64,000 bases of DNA from Paulinella micropora (Eukaryota > Cercozoa > Imbricatea > Euglyphida), in assembly GCA_009731375.1 (NCBI GenBank), contig BJOX01000005.1, forward strand, positions 1,162,290 through 1,226,289, given 5' to 3'. The position numbers and the translations under genes are program-made. Below, piece by piece: positions 1-11,382 of this stretch. Below the pieces are notes generated by a model. The model was given only the letters and a program-made list of their open reading frames with translations, searched no databases and was not told the DNA's origin. Numbering within the stretch: the first letter of the stretch is position 1; each line of letters starts with the position of its first letter.

Positions 1-697
<697 letters not shown>

Positions 698-1640
698 NNN
701 NNNNNNNNNNNNNNNNNNNNNNNNNNNNNNNNNNNNNNNNNNNNNNNNNNNNNNNNNNNNNNNNNNNNNNNNNNNNNNNNNNNNNNNNNNNNNNNNNNNN
801 NNNNNNNNNNNNNNNNNNNNNNNNNNNNNNNNNNNNNNNNNNNNNNNNNNNNNNNNNNNNNNNNNNNNNNNNNNNNNNNNNNNNNNNNNNNNNNNNNNNN
901 NNNNNNNNNNNNNNNNNNNNNNNNNNNNNNNNNNNNNNNNNNNNNNNNNNNNNNNNNNNNNNNNNNNNNNNNNNNNNNNNNNNNNNNNNNNNNNNNNNNN
1001 NNNNNNNNNNNNNNNNNNNNNNNNNNNNNNNNNNNNNNNNNNNNNNNNNNNNNNNNNNNNNNNNNNNNNNNNNNNNNNNNNNNNNNNNNNNNNNNNNNNN
1101 NNNNNNNNNNNNNNNNNNNNNNNNNNNNNNNNNNNNNNNNNNNNNNNNNNNNNNNNNNNNNNNNNNNNNNNNNNNNNNNNNNNNNNNNNNNNNNNNNNNN
1201 NNNNNNNNNNNNNNNNNNNNNNNNNNNNNNNNNNNNNNNNNNNNNNNNNNNNNNNNNNNNNNNNNNNNNNNNNNNNNNNNNNNNNNNNNNNNNNNNNNNN
1301 NNNNNNNNNNNNNNNNNNNNNNNNNNNNNNNNNNNNNNNNNNNNNNNNNNNNNNNNNNNNNNNNNNNNNNNNNNNNNNNNNNNNNNNNNNNNNNNNNNNN
1401 NNNNNNNNNNNNNNNNNNNNNNNNNNNNNNNNNNNNNNNNNNNNNNNNNNNNNNNNNNNNNNNNNNNNNNNNNNNNNNNNNNNNNNNNNNNNNNNNNNNN
1501 NNNNNNNNNNNNNNNNNNNNNNNNNNNNNNNNNNNNNNNNNNNNNNNNNNNNNNNNNNNNNNNNNNNNNNNNNNNNNNNNNNNNNNNNNNNNNNNNNNNN
1601 NNNNNNNNNNNNNNNNNNNNNNNNNNNNNNNNNNNNNNNN
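698..1640. other. Assembly gap, 943 N
   Basis: Run of N. It lies inside a composite dispersed repeat (modules at 510-697 and 1641-1790), as do the gaps at 25761 and 48001. Confidence 0.99.
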
Positions 1641-1798
1641 TTCATTGAACATACCGGTCCGTCTGGAAGTGTTGGAACTGCCCTTGCGGGGGTGTCATTA
1701 GAGCCTATCGTCAATTCTTCGTACTCCCCTCACGGGTGAGACGATGGAGGCGCATGTGCAGATTTGCATCAGCCATTGACAGAGAAGCACTATTATTC
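1641..1798 (+). repeat. Dispersed repeat module E2 (SINE-like body)
   Basis: This block ends in an ATT microsatellite. Positions from about 1660 match 48974-49107 almost base for base, including the ATT tail. The first bases (TTCATTGAACA) resemble the last bases before the gap in the tRNA-like copy at 26536 read on its own strand (ATTTTCATTG). E2 may therefore be the body of a SINE whose head is that tRNA-like sequence. Confidence 0.7.
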
Positions 1799-1912
<114 letters not shown>

Positions 1913-2078
1913 TACACAAACACTAGTCATAGTAACATGATAAAATACTTACCCCTCGTAGAGGCTGAGTATGAAGCAGAAGAGATGGAATCGGAGTGCT
2001 ATCAAAGATATATAAAAGCTGGAAACAACTTATTGTTAAAATTATCATTATCATTATCTCAGTTTATCATGATTAATA

Positions 2079-3168
2079 TTACAATATTATAAGTCTCTTT
2101 CTGTCCCATACCCCGGGGTATGATACCGGGTATGATACCCCTTCGGGTGGAAGGGGGGGAGGGGTATGATACCGGGTATGATACCTATTTTTCATACCCC
2201 TGTCCAATACATCGGGGGCGATTTTTTTTTGGGGGGGGGGGGGGGAGGGGGGGGGGGGGGGGGGGGGGGGTACACAATTTTCANNNNNNNNNNTACCGGG
2301 TATCATACCGGGTATCATACCGGGTATCGTTTGGCTGTGTGTCCGGCTACCCGATGTTGCGCTCGGGGCCGGAGCAGAGCTGGAAGAGGACGGAGAAGAA
2401 GAGGAGGAGGAGGACGATGAAGAGGGACCCGATGAGCCCTGGTTGTCGTCGTCGTCACGGCTTCGTCGTCGTTGGTCGTCAGGTCGGCAGTTGGTCTTGG
2501 CTCGCTTGCGTCGGCGACGTGTCTTCTTGCTGGAAGAGCTACTGCCGGCCGCCGAGTCGTCGGTAGGCGGAGAGTCTTCTTTCTCCTCCTTTCCACTTCG
2601 CTTCCCGTAATCCAAGCGCCGCTGTGATTTCGAATCGGCGGATGAAGGGCCGCGCGGAGTCGAGCGGGATGAAAGACGTGGAGAGTTTACGGGGAAAGGG
2701 CACCGGAGTCCCCCAGACGCCGAGTCTGCGCGGTTCCAAAATCGTCGGACCTGTTAGTGGAAACTGTATTTTATGTCGTCCCTCCACGGCAGACACCGCA
2801 GAGGGAACTATTGGACGAGGGTATGAGGACGATGATGATGACGATGATGACGATGATGACGATGATGACGATGATGACGATGATGACGATGATGACGATG
2901 ATGACGATGATGACAAAGGAAAAGATGCTCGCGATGTGACGAGGCTCTTTGCTTCGTCTCGCCGGGTGAAAATCTTGAACTCTGGATAGCCTGGCCGTCG
3001 CCGAGCTCTGAGGCGGCAGAACGGGCTGGATTTGCCCATTCGTCGAAAAATGCCAGCGTCCTCAGGTTGGATGCGATTGTGGATCATCGCCGCCTCGAGG
3101 CGCCGGCGCGTTTGCATGGAAAAGACTGAATCCCATCCAGGATCGACGGGTACAAGTGGGAGTTTCAA
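2079..3168 (-). pseudogene. Degenerate minus-strand coding region rich in Arg/Ser, unrecognised
   Basis: Two overlapping frames on the minus strand read as protein. One (3168-2539) begins with an ordinary-looking segment and then runs into a long Ser tract encoded by (GATGATGAC)n at 2828-2914. The other (2615-2079) is basic, with an Arg-rich patch followed by acidic and Ser runs, and ends in the palindromic repeats. Neither has a recognisable domain. They are in line with the decayed coding region upstream (3.2-5.3 kb) and may be the end of the same retroelement, but could also be chance open frames in low-complexity DNA. Confidence 0.35.
2108..2330. repeat. Palindromic GGTATGATACC repeats around a poly-G tract and gap
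   Basis: Copies of TACCGGGTATGATACC lie at 2114-2187, and the same word in opposite orientation (GGTATCATACC) at 2294-2330. They flank a G tract (about 2229-2269) and a 10-N gap at 2284-2293. The core word is nearly self-complementary, so the two groups form an inverted repeat. Confidence 0.8.
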
Positions 3169-5331
3169 ATATGTGGCATGTCCCGTCTATCCCGAACGTC
3201 TATCCTAGTTCCCAGATATGTCGAAGTCAGATTGATACGCTCTGCGTTTGGTACCATCTCTTTGATGTCCATATCTTTATATATGGCCGGGGCGCCGTAT
3301 GGGTAACCCTTGGCTCGTATACGTAGTGCTCTCGAGTACGGATTCAAAATGTCTGCAAGACAAGGTGAATAGGTACCTGGGTGTACTACTACCTGGGTTT
3401 TTTCACACCCGTCCGCATTGAGAGTGTACTGTAGTGCACGCGCCTCGGTCTGTACTTGCACTGTGTCAAAAAGGGGCACAGCTGATATGGTCGTGTACCA
3501 AAACGTCTGCTAATGTGTATTAGGCGGCGGGTCCTGAAGCAAGTACCGTACTGGGGCCTGCGCGTCAGTGCCCTTATTCCATCGTTCTTCCATCCATGCG
3601 GATGGTTGCCGCATCATCTTTACCTTTTGATCAAGGATCAGTCTGTGTTCGGAGTCGCAAAAGTGACGCCTAAGCGCATCACCGCCTGCTTCCAATTGGT
3701 TAGTCGAGACGATAGGATTTTGTCTGTTTGTAGTACAGATTGTCATATCCATCGTGCCGAAATTGGTCATGGGCAGTTCCGCGTATAAGACGTATGTCGC
3801 ATGAGTTGGGGTTTGCTGCTTGATGTCATATGGATGGGTGCAATACCGTATATCAGTGTTCGACGGCAAGCGCCAAAGATAAAATAGGCATGCGAACCAT
3901 TAATATTGCCATATATGTTCAAAGATAAACTTGTACTGCAGGAAAAAGCGGCAGCCGAGATGTTCGGTTGCGTGAGGCTGCTCATGGCTCTCCCCCGTTC
4001 GCACAGGTACCACATTGTGCGTGGACCATGGGAATGGGACAGTGTGGCTCAGAATCTGTTGGAGCACACTCTGTGCCACACCTCCCGGGTAGAGTTCAGA
4101 GTAATGACCCAAGAAACCATACGGTCGCTGTGGTGTGTACGCCATGTGATTTCTAAAAAGAAGAGTATCGGATATCGGCTCAAGATAACCCAATCCCAAA
4201 GCCAGAATAGAGGTCAGCTGGGATCTGGATCGTCCCCAGGCCGGCGGGTGGTGAAACACCGTCAGCGGGGTCCGATTCATAATCGAAGCTGGCAGTACCA
4301 ACTTGAGAGGAAGGCCATTTAGCAATTTCGCGATATGTGCGGCGGGACGGTTCATTAGGATGTACTGTCTGTCACTCCGGTTCGACAAGCTTTTGTTCCT
4401 GTCTGCATGCATATCCTGAGCGGTGCGTGTCGCATCATCCTCTTGTAAGGATGGGACAAAAGCTATACATTCCGAGAGCAGGACATCCTCAGGGCCTGGA
4501 AATTGCCCGGAGGTGACCCGGATGACAAACGTGCATGCATTTCATTGCGACGCTTGTAAAGGTGAGGGCGACTTGAGAGTCAATATACCCTGGACCGATA
4601 TAGGGCACGATATATCCCTCGTTGTCTAGAAAGATCGTATCTTCAGGGGTAACCTGACTCAGGACATCTGACATCTGGCGCGGGGATGCCCGGGCCCATG
4701 TCGTAGCCTGCTGAACCCTAGCCTCTAGGGGCCACGGATGCCACTGATCGAATCAGCTGACTCGTGCCTGTGCGCGTGGCTACGTAACTGTATTGGTTCG
4801 TATCCGCATACGTGTTCAAAACACGGGATGAACATGCAACCTCGTCTATGTTGCCTGCGGCGGTTGTCGGGATCCGGTAGCTGCCACCTTCGAGAGCCGG
4901 ACAGATATCGAGGCGGTGGCGCACTATCCGGATGTCATCCGCGTTGTCAAAAGACGGATCGTCGTATACTCCCAAACCACGGATGAGGTAAGGTAGGTAG
5001 TGGTAACAGCGATGGTTACACTCGTGGTGCGAGCCGAACTGCACCAGGTCTTCCCAATAAGGGCGGAGGCGTAGAATCGGGTTATGAATATTGAACAGGG
5101 ACTTCCTGTCATTACAGGGATCTTCATGGCTACTCCTCCTATCTGTGGGACGGCCGGAATGCTCAAACCTCTGCGGTACAAAGAAGAATCGAACTCGACG
5201 CGTGTTCGAGTGGCCATACGGAAACCTATAGGATGGACCAAATTTTTCTTGTGCTTGGAGTTGCTATGCCTGCTCTCCGTGGGGACAGGCGATCCAGGTG
5301 TAACTGTCTCCTACCAATATCCGTGATGTGG
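3165..5331 (-). pseudogene. Frameshifted, stop-containing coding remnant of unknown family downstream of Gag-protease
   Basis: Minus-strand translation reads as continuous, compositionally normal protein if the frame is followed across breaks: one frame over about 5330-4755, a second over 4752-4540, a third over 4540-3165. Stops interrupt it, for example TAA at 3900-3902, TAG near 5266 and another near 3510. I see no reverse-transcriptase YxDD, no integrase HHCC/DDE pattern and no RNase H motif, so this is not an obvious pol. Local segments include FLDNEGYIVPYIGPGYIDSQ (about 4630-4570). The order after Gag and protease on the same strand suggests it belongs to the same element. Family unknown; it might be an envelope-like or lineage-specific ORF. 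Confidence 0.55.
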
Positions 5332-6198
5332 TTATAGCGTGTGATGAGCAGGAAGTTGGTCATGTGGGACCGTCCTATTGGGAAAGTCCGGGCTGCAGTA
5401 GGAGAGATAAATCCATAACGAAGGGGAACAATGGAAAAACCCATTGATCGTTGTGTCCCCTGGGGCATGGTTAGGGAAGGAGGGGGCTGGACCAAAGGTG
5501 GGAGTGATGGGGGGCATAGGAGACGGCAACGTGCTAAAAGCTGCGGCCGTAGGGTCGCCTTGACGGGCCTGGGAACTAGACGATGATGTCGCCGCTGGGG
5601 GCGTTAACGTTCCTTCTATCACTATCAATTCCCTGGGTGCCACCATCGGGCTGGGGGACCGGCTATAGCTTATATAGCTAGGGGAGCGGGAGCAAGCGGG
5701 GGGCGAGGTGACGTTAGAGAGAGCGGGCGATGGGCCACCAGGGGTCGCTCTGGATCCGGGTTTCCGCACCATGCCAGGGGGCGAGGTGACGTCGGAGAGA
5801 GCGGGCGATAGGCCACCGGGTGTCACTTGTGAAAACTGCATGGCGCGTTGGTCTTGCCCCGAGCTCGAGTTTGAAGCCGAGGCTCCTTCAAGATCAGACT
5901 GGACTAACCTCGCGGTTGATTCAGGTGACGGTGGTCCCTGGGGGATCGCATCCGGCTCTTCTCGTATCGGGAGAAGATTAGCGACCGGGATCGACGAGAC
6001 CGGTGTACGACCCAGTCTGGCCGATTCGGTCTGAGAGCGAGTTTGTCGGGGTGGGGTAGAAATAGGCTCCGAACTATCTTCTTCCTCGTCGACCGCTTCC
6101 TCGGTTTTCTCCTCCTTCTCTTCCTCGTCATTACTCCCGTCGGTGGTGATCGCCACCAAAGGGAGGAGACTAAAAGGACATTCCTTATGATCCTGCTG
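5332..6198 (-). pseudogene. Acidic, Pro/Ser-rich region downstream of retropepsin
   Basis: Continues the protease frame after a single TAG at 6199-6201. It starts with an acidic stretch (Glu/Asp-rich, about 6150-6080), then a basic patch, then a Ser/Pro-rich disordered region. Inside it a module of roughly 15-20 residues with the core SPALSDVTSPP is present twice in tandem (about 5830-5700), the second copy reading SPALSNVTSPP. Such linkers are common between retroelement domains; no enzyme is visible. Confidence 0.5.
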
Positions 6199-6843
6199 CT
6201 AGGCTTCCTCTTCGTTATCATCCAAAGGGAGGTCCAGTAGCGTGACCATCTGTTGGCAAGGACCGTGTTTTAGGATGGTCCTGCTTCGCAAAACGTGGTC
6301 TAAATGCTCGTTCGGCTGTCGGGGCGGGGTTAGGATTTCGAACTCGTCCAAAAGGATTTGTTCGTTCTCCGCCCGTGTCGGCAAAACCGGCCACTGTTGG
6401 CCGGAAGCCATCAGGGTGAAGAGACAATCCGTGGAAATGTTGGTCTGCATGATAAGGGCAGTACCAAGCAAGATATCCGCGCCGGGGGGAACATGATGGG
6501 AGGTGTAGAGGTATATCTCATCCCAGCCTCGCGTGCTATGGACTTTGATATACAACCGTATACCCATAATCATCGTGATTATTCCCTGAGCCGTACGAGC
6601 TGTCAGACTGGGCAAGTCCATCTGATTCTCAAGTAGACCCAGCTTTACAGTCAAGCGTGGGAGAATAAGGCCCAAGTTATTGCACCCTGTGTCAACGATG
6701 ACAAAGATGTCAAGTGCCTTGTCAATGCCTTGATTCAGTCCGGCAATAGCCAGGACCCGTCCTTGAAGGACATTTGCCTTACGCAAGACGTCCGGGAACG
6801 ACATTGCGGCATTCGTCGAGAGCCGTGCCGATCTCGGCGTCAA
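6199..6843 (-). pseudogene. Retropepsin-like aspartic protease of a retroelement
   Basis: The 214-codon open stretch has the hallmark order of an LTR-retroelement protease. A catalytic FVIVDTGCNN motif (Asp-Thr-Gly followed by Cys, about residue 50) lies in a beta-rich context, and the distal hydrophobic-Gly motif DILLGTALI lies near residue 130. These proteases act as dimers and cleave the Gag-Pol polyprotein. The listed start is only the first Met, and coding probably continues in from Gag upstream. The frame ends at TAG 6199-6201, but the same frame stays open for another 270 codons. Ty3/gypsy or a related order is likely; without RT the clade cannot be set. Confidence 0.75.
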
Positions 6844-6952
6844 ATATTTTTCTGGTTCTTACCTGGTCGGGGTCGTCCGTTGTCGCCTGGGCGGTCATCA
6901 CCGCCGACACCGATCGCGAGGCCTCCTTGCGCTCTTTGCCGCGGCGATCTTT

Positions 6953-7243
6953 CTATCCGGGGCCGGAGCGTTGCTTCGAAGACCGCGGAGGGCACCAGTG
7001 GGAGTTGAGACCCTTCTTCAAGTCGCGCATGCGTGACCTAGAAACTTCTAAGGTGTGGTTAGGTTTGTCTACCTTTCCAAAGTGATTGCAGTCGGAGCAT
7101 GGTTCGGAGCTCTTGCTGTGTGGCGCGCGATTCTCCTTGGCGAGGTCCTTCGTCCACTGGGCCGGCTTGGTGATCTCGATGGCGTTGGCTCCAGAAGCGG
7201 ATAGTCCTGTTTGTTTTCCTGTCAGACGAACGCAAAGACGCAC
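6953..7243 (-). pseudogene. Gag C-terminal segment, frameshifted, with partial zinc-knuckle
   Basis: This frame picks up where the main Gag frame ends (7059-7061). It contains CSDCNHFGKVDKPNH, which has the C-x2-C, Gly and His spacing of a retroviral CCHC knuckle but lacks the last Cys in this reading. It is a degraded nucleocapsid-like end of Gag, separated from the body by a frameshift near 7.1 kb. Confidence 0.45.
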
Positions 7244-8700
7244 TGCCTTTGCGTTGGTCCGATTTCAGGCCGGACGTCGGCTTACTCTGCGAATGGGTCG
7301 CCGACGCTTGCTTTGCCACGACTTGCAGTTGCCTGCCCGAAGGGATGTCGCGGGGCCACTTGGTCCTCGTCTTCTTGGTGCTCTGCTTGGCCTTCTCCTT
7401 ACGAGGAGACCGTCGGCTGGAGTCGGACTCCGGAGCCGTCAGGATCATCTTGGGGTCCCAATCCGTCAAAGTACGTGGATTGGCTTTGAGTATGAGGTAC
7501 CTCAGTTCTTCTAGCGTGCGAGTCGGAGGGGTACTTCTTTTCTTTCGTTCTTCCTGCATAAACTCTATGTGTTGTATCTCCGCCGGGGAGACACATCGCC
7601 GGGCTACCTCATACTTATGGGCTTCCTCTGCCACTAGGCCTTCGTTCTTCAGCTGCCTAAAAAGCTTCTGCAAGCGTGTGATAAAGGTAGCCAGATCTTC
7701 TTTCGCTCGTCGCTTCATGACGTTCCCGTAGCTTGGGCCAAAAGATTTGGTGACATCGTAAACTATATCTACTTTCCATCGTGAGTCTACGCAATAATCT
7801 AACCAAACCCATGGCAAAAGCTGCAGGGACTTCGCGTAGGAGTCCGTAAAAGAGATCCTTGCTGACCACGCATTGAGGAAGATTTCGGCCTCTGAACTGG
7901 TCATGAAAAGAGTAATTATAAGATTGGAGAGGAAGAGACGCAGCGTATATCCTAGTGATACCTGGTCGAACTTCAACTTCTTAATCTCTCTCACTCGAGG
8001 TTGGTACTGTTCCGTGGCGGACTCCGTGGGTGCAGCCATCAGGACGGTGCTACCACTGAAAGGTACACCGCTGCGGGTTCATGACGGCAGGGTGTCCTGG
8101 GAGCTACTTGATGAAGTAGGCTCTCGACCAGTGGAAGCTGTGCCAGCCGCCGCATTGCCGCCGGACGGATTCGTAACCTCTGCTTCGGCCGCTGGGGCTG
8201 CAGGTTCGGGCACCGTGCTACCAGACTTGGCATCGGCGGCTGTGGGAGCAGCGACAACATCGTCTGCCTCACCTTATCTGTCTCCGTCGCTAGCCGGTGG
8301 GGTCGTCTGCCTATCTATGGCGAAAGTCACAACGCGTTGTGGGGCAGGACGGGCAGATAACTGCTCGACCCGGCGTGATTCGAGGGGGCCCGTAGGTGCG
8401 GCCAGTTCCTCCACTCGCTCGGGAGAGAAAGAGAACAGAGATTGTGCCTGTCTGGAAACCTTGGATTCGTCTTCCTCTTCGTCCATCCCACCTTCTCGTC
8501 GTTCCTCGTATGGAGAGACGAAGAGTGTGTTGCTGTCCGTAAACCGGGCGTTCGGAGGGGTAAAAAACGAGCCTGGGAAGCTAGTGCTCCGGCGAGAAAA
8601 CGTCGGAGTCGGAACTGAGCAGGAGGCTGACGGTTGTGGGGACAGTAACCACTCGGATGTCGGTGGCTATCGGCTAAACAGAGATCGTTGGGCATCCGAC
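7059..8700 (-). pseudogene. Gag-like capsid gene of an LTR-type retroelement, decayed
   Basis: One frame runs from about 8650 to 7059 with in-frame stops at 8274-8276 (TAA) and 8079-8081 (TGA). The N-terminal third is disordered (Pro/Ser/Thr/Glu-rich). The part after 8039 is a helical capsid-like domain containing a WLDYCVDSRWKVDIVYDV segment, a charged helix with FITRLQKLFRQLKNEG, and a basic C-terminal tail, as in many Gag proteins. It is followed by the protease on the same strand. Removing the two stops restores one frame, and both fit single C-to-T changes. No LTRs, primer-binding site or polypurine tract could be recognised. The assignment rests on layout and general features, not on a strong motif. 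Confidence 0.6.
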
Positions 8701-8842
8701 CCGCTTGTAGGGCCCAGACTGCTTACCGGGGGACGAAAAGCTCGACCTGCAAAGGATGGGAGGGACCCACCGCCTTGTTGCGGGCCTGGTGAGTAAAGCC
8801 TCGTCGGGGAAGGGGCTGCCGGAGAACGAAACAGCGAAGCTG

Positions 8843-8910
8843 CCGACGACGACAACGACGACGACGACGACGATGACGACGACGATGACGATGACGATGA
8901 CGATCATTGA
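8843..8910. repeat. (GAC/GAT)n microsatellite
   Basis: ACG/GAC triplet run grading into GATGAC. It separates the Gag remnant from the 9.1-9.7 kb coding remnant. Confidence 0.9.
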
Positions 8911-9124
8911 CGATGACGTTGCTGGGAGTCCAGTTGTCGTCGTGACCGCAGGCATCGCCGTTGTCGTGGCCGTGACAGTCGCCGTGGCTGCCGGTGGAGG
9001 GCGAGATGGCCCCATAGACTTTAGTAGGAGCCGCCTGCCCGTGTAAGAGCACTGGGCCCGTCACGTAGCGTAAAGATATGGGGACGTAATCCGGGGTTTG
9101 AGCCCAGCCAACCCTTTTCGCTAG

Positions 9125-9690
9125 GTCATTGTAACGGCAATGGCTAAGTCGCTCTCACCTCTAAAAGAGGTCCACTTATGGAAAACAGAAAGGTCGAGAA
9201 AATAATCTACCATCTGCTCAAGGGGCTGCATATGAATAAAAGGCTCCTCCTCAAGATCGAGAAGGCCGTCTTTGACTGCTTTCGCTAGGAGTGGGCAGAG
9301 GTCTTTCTCTAGAGTCGTGAGGACTACCTTGATGAGTGGGCGCGGCCAGTTAACGTTCCATCTGTCTCAAGTTGGGAGAGAGCTTCTTTACCGAGCCTTT
9401 CTTGAGGGCCTTCTGGTACGTATCCATGAATTGGACCTTGAGAGAAGTGCGTAGGGTTCGATAGATGCTGAGGCATTCGTCTCGGTAGTGGACTTCCTTG
9501 GAGACCAGATCGTAATTGGGGCGTGGAAAAGAGGCTGGAAGGCTCATTTCCTCACACCTGAACGTTAAAAACCCACCGCGTAGCAAAAAGGTCTGGAATT
9601 TGCAAAGGAGACCTTGTGGGATGATTGCTACTCGATGGTCTTGGCTGAGGGACTGCCCGATGTACAGATGTATGCAATTAACTTAAACAA
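9125..9690 (-). pseudogene. Unrecognised minus-strand coding remnant
   Basis: A frame runs from about 9690 to 9350 with ordinary globular composition (for example YRDECLSIYRTLRTSLKVQF). It appears to continue after a frameshift near 9350 in another frame down to about 9125 (for example LEEEPFIHMQPLEQMVDYF). Both halves are helical and charged. I recognise no family. It lies upstream of the Gag remnant on the same strand, so it could be part of that element or an unrelated gene piece. Confidence 0.5.
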
Positions 9691-10275
9691 ACTTGAACAG
9701 AACTTGAATACATAGAACAAAGTCGCCTCTCTGCGTGTGGTGAGCATGCACAACGGTCACCATGCACAGACCGTGGCACTTGAAGACAGGTGAACTAGCT
9801 GTCCGGTGTGAGTGTGATGAGTGACATTGAGCTTGCTCGCTGTTGGTGTTTCCAAAAGCAGGTAGGAGTTCCCCGATTCGAGCTGTCGACAGCACACACA
9901 GAGCGACTCTTCCGAAAATATACTTTAAATTTACAGTAGTAGTAAGTCAGAGGATCAGGCTGTCAACTTGGACAGCTGGTCACCTCTTGCCTTTTATTGA
10001 AAAATTAGTAACTTGAAAGTCTAACTGCTCACTTATTATTTGAAGTACTTGAAAATGGACTCGGTTGGATCAGTTTAAATTATTATTTGACCTGAACCGG
10101 TAGTACTTGTTTTTGACCTTTCTAGTTGTGGAAAGACCAGTTACAACGAAGATGTGGAAAGCTTGTTATAACTGTCATACTAACTTCACGAAGGTCATTA
10201 TTAAAACGAAAGTAACGAAAACTTGACATTGTTTGAGCTTGTCTACCTGTGAGCCGGTTGTAGTAAAAGGAAGGC
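9691..10275. other. No feature seen
   Basis: Moderately AT-rich sequence without credible ORF, repeat array or RNA gene. Confidence 0.5.
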
Positions 10276-10279
10276 AGGA

Positions 10280-11309
10280 TTACTGCCATAGTAGCCTTTT
10301 AAAGGTACTCACGGGTGGCAAGCTATGTGTTGAGTTAAAGTTAGACTGGATAAGAATATCACGAAAGTTTGTGTAGATGCGGTTGTCCTTGTGACAAAAC
10401 CGTTGTTGAATTGTTTCCCAGGTTTGGGGAGAACTTGATGACAATTGCCTTAACGATTTTTTGAAAATTGATTTCGGATAACTGCACTCAAAAAGAAGTT
10501 GATATACAGCTTGCTCTAAAACCTCATTATTAGTGGATTGACATTGATACATACTAAGCATACCCTTGATTGTCGCCGTTCTTACTCTGTTGTCTGTGTA
10601 TGACGACAGAGGCGGAAGACGTGGGTATGGTGTTGTATCTTTTTCAATCAAAGCTTGCCAATTTTTGAAATGGGGACGAGAGTGAAAGCCAAAGTGTGGC
10701 TTCTTTCCTATTCTCAAGTCGCTGCCTGCAAAAACCAATTTGCAAAATCGTTCGTCTTCCTCTACTTTTTGTTCTTCAAGCTCTAAACCCCCTGTATATA
10801 CAGGTTGGGATTGCTTATACTCTAAATGTCTGAGTGATTGAATGTGAGGCTCCAGACGTTCGAAAAGTTTTTGGTCATCAGGCACAGTAGCGACAAGAAA
10901 AAGTAAGTCGTCTACTTGTCGAATGCCAAACACAAAGTCAGACAAATTCTGTCTACGTAGTATAGTTAAGAAACGAAACTCGTCAAAAATGCATTTGATT
11001 TGGGCTAGTGGGGAAGAAAGGTAGCCTCCAATAGGATAACCTTTGATTTGCTGAAAGCATGCATTGCCCATGACGAAAAATGTATTATCTAAATCTATTT
11101 CTACTATATCTAATAGATCTTGGAAAGTAAATACTACATAATCATCACGTGATGCACTATGGTGCCATCCTACGTCATATTTCATACGTCCATTCATATC
11201 AAGTCTTAGTGTTTTCGAAACTTGCACTTTTTCTCTTTGCTTTCCTCTTTTTCCTGTGGCCTCATATTCTCTAAGAATCATAAAAAGCCAGTGAAGGGAC
11301 ATCACAATC

Positions 11310-11310
<1 letters not shown>
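10280..11310 (-). pseudogene. Reverse-transcriptase fragment (possibly Penelope-like)
   Basis: The open frame of about 390 codons (11458-10280) includes a (TA)n-encoded stretch at its start that is not real coding. The rest carries RT hallmarks: a motif B-like block QIKGYPIGGYLSSPLAQI (about 11050-10997), then after about 40 residues IRQVDDLLFLV (about 10925-10890) as the Y/Q-x-D-D catalytic box. The Gly-x-Pro-x-Gly / LS / A pattern and Q-V-D-D resemble Penelope-like or other non-LTR-like RTs more than retroviral ones. The N-terminal fingers and motif A are missing or unrecognisable, so this is a fragment. No endonuclease is attached. Confidence 0.65.

Positions 11311-11312
<2 letters not shown>

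Positions 11313-11378
<66 letters not shown>
11313..11378. repeat. (TA)n microsatellite
   Basis: About 33 TA units interrupting the upstream end of the RT fragment. Confidence 0.97.

Positions 11379-11382
<4 letters not shown>

Noticed and set aside
2757-2939. Plus-strand Met/Thr or Asp-repeat small protein
   Set aside because: Frames of the (GATGATGAC)n microsatellite; no start context or conservation signal.
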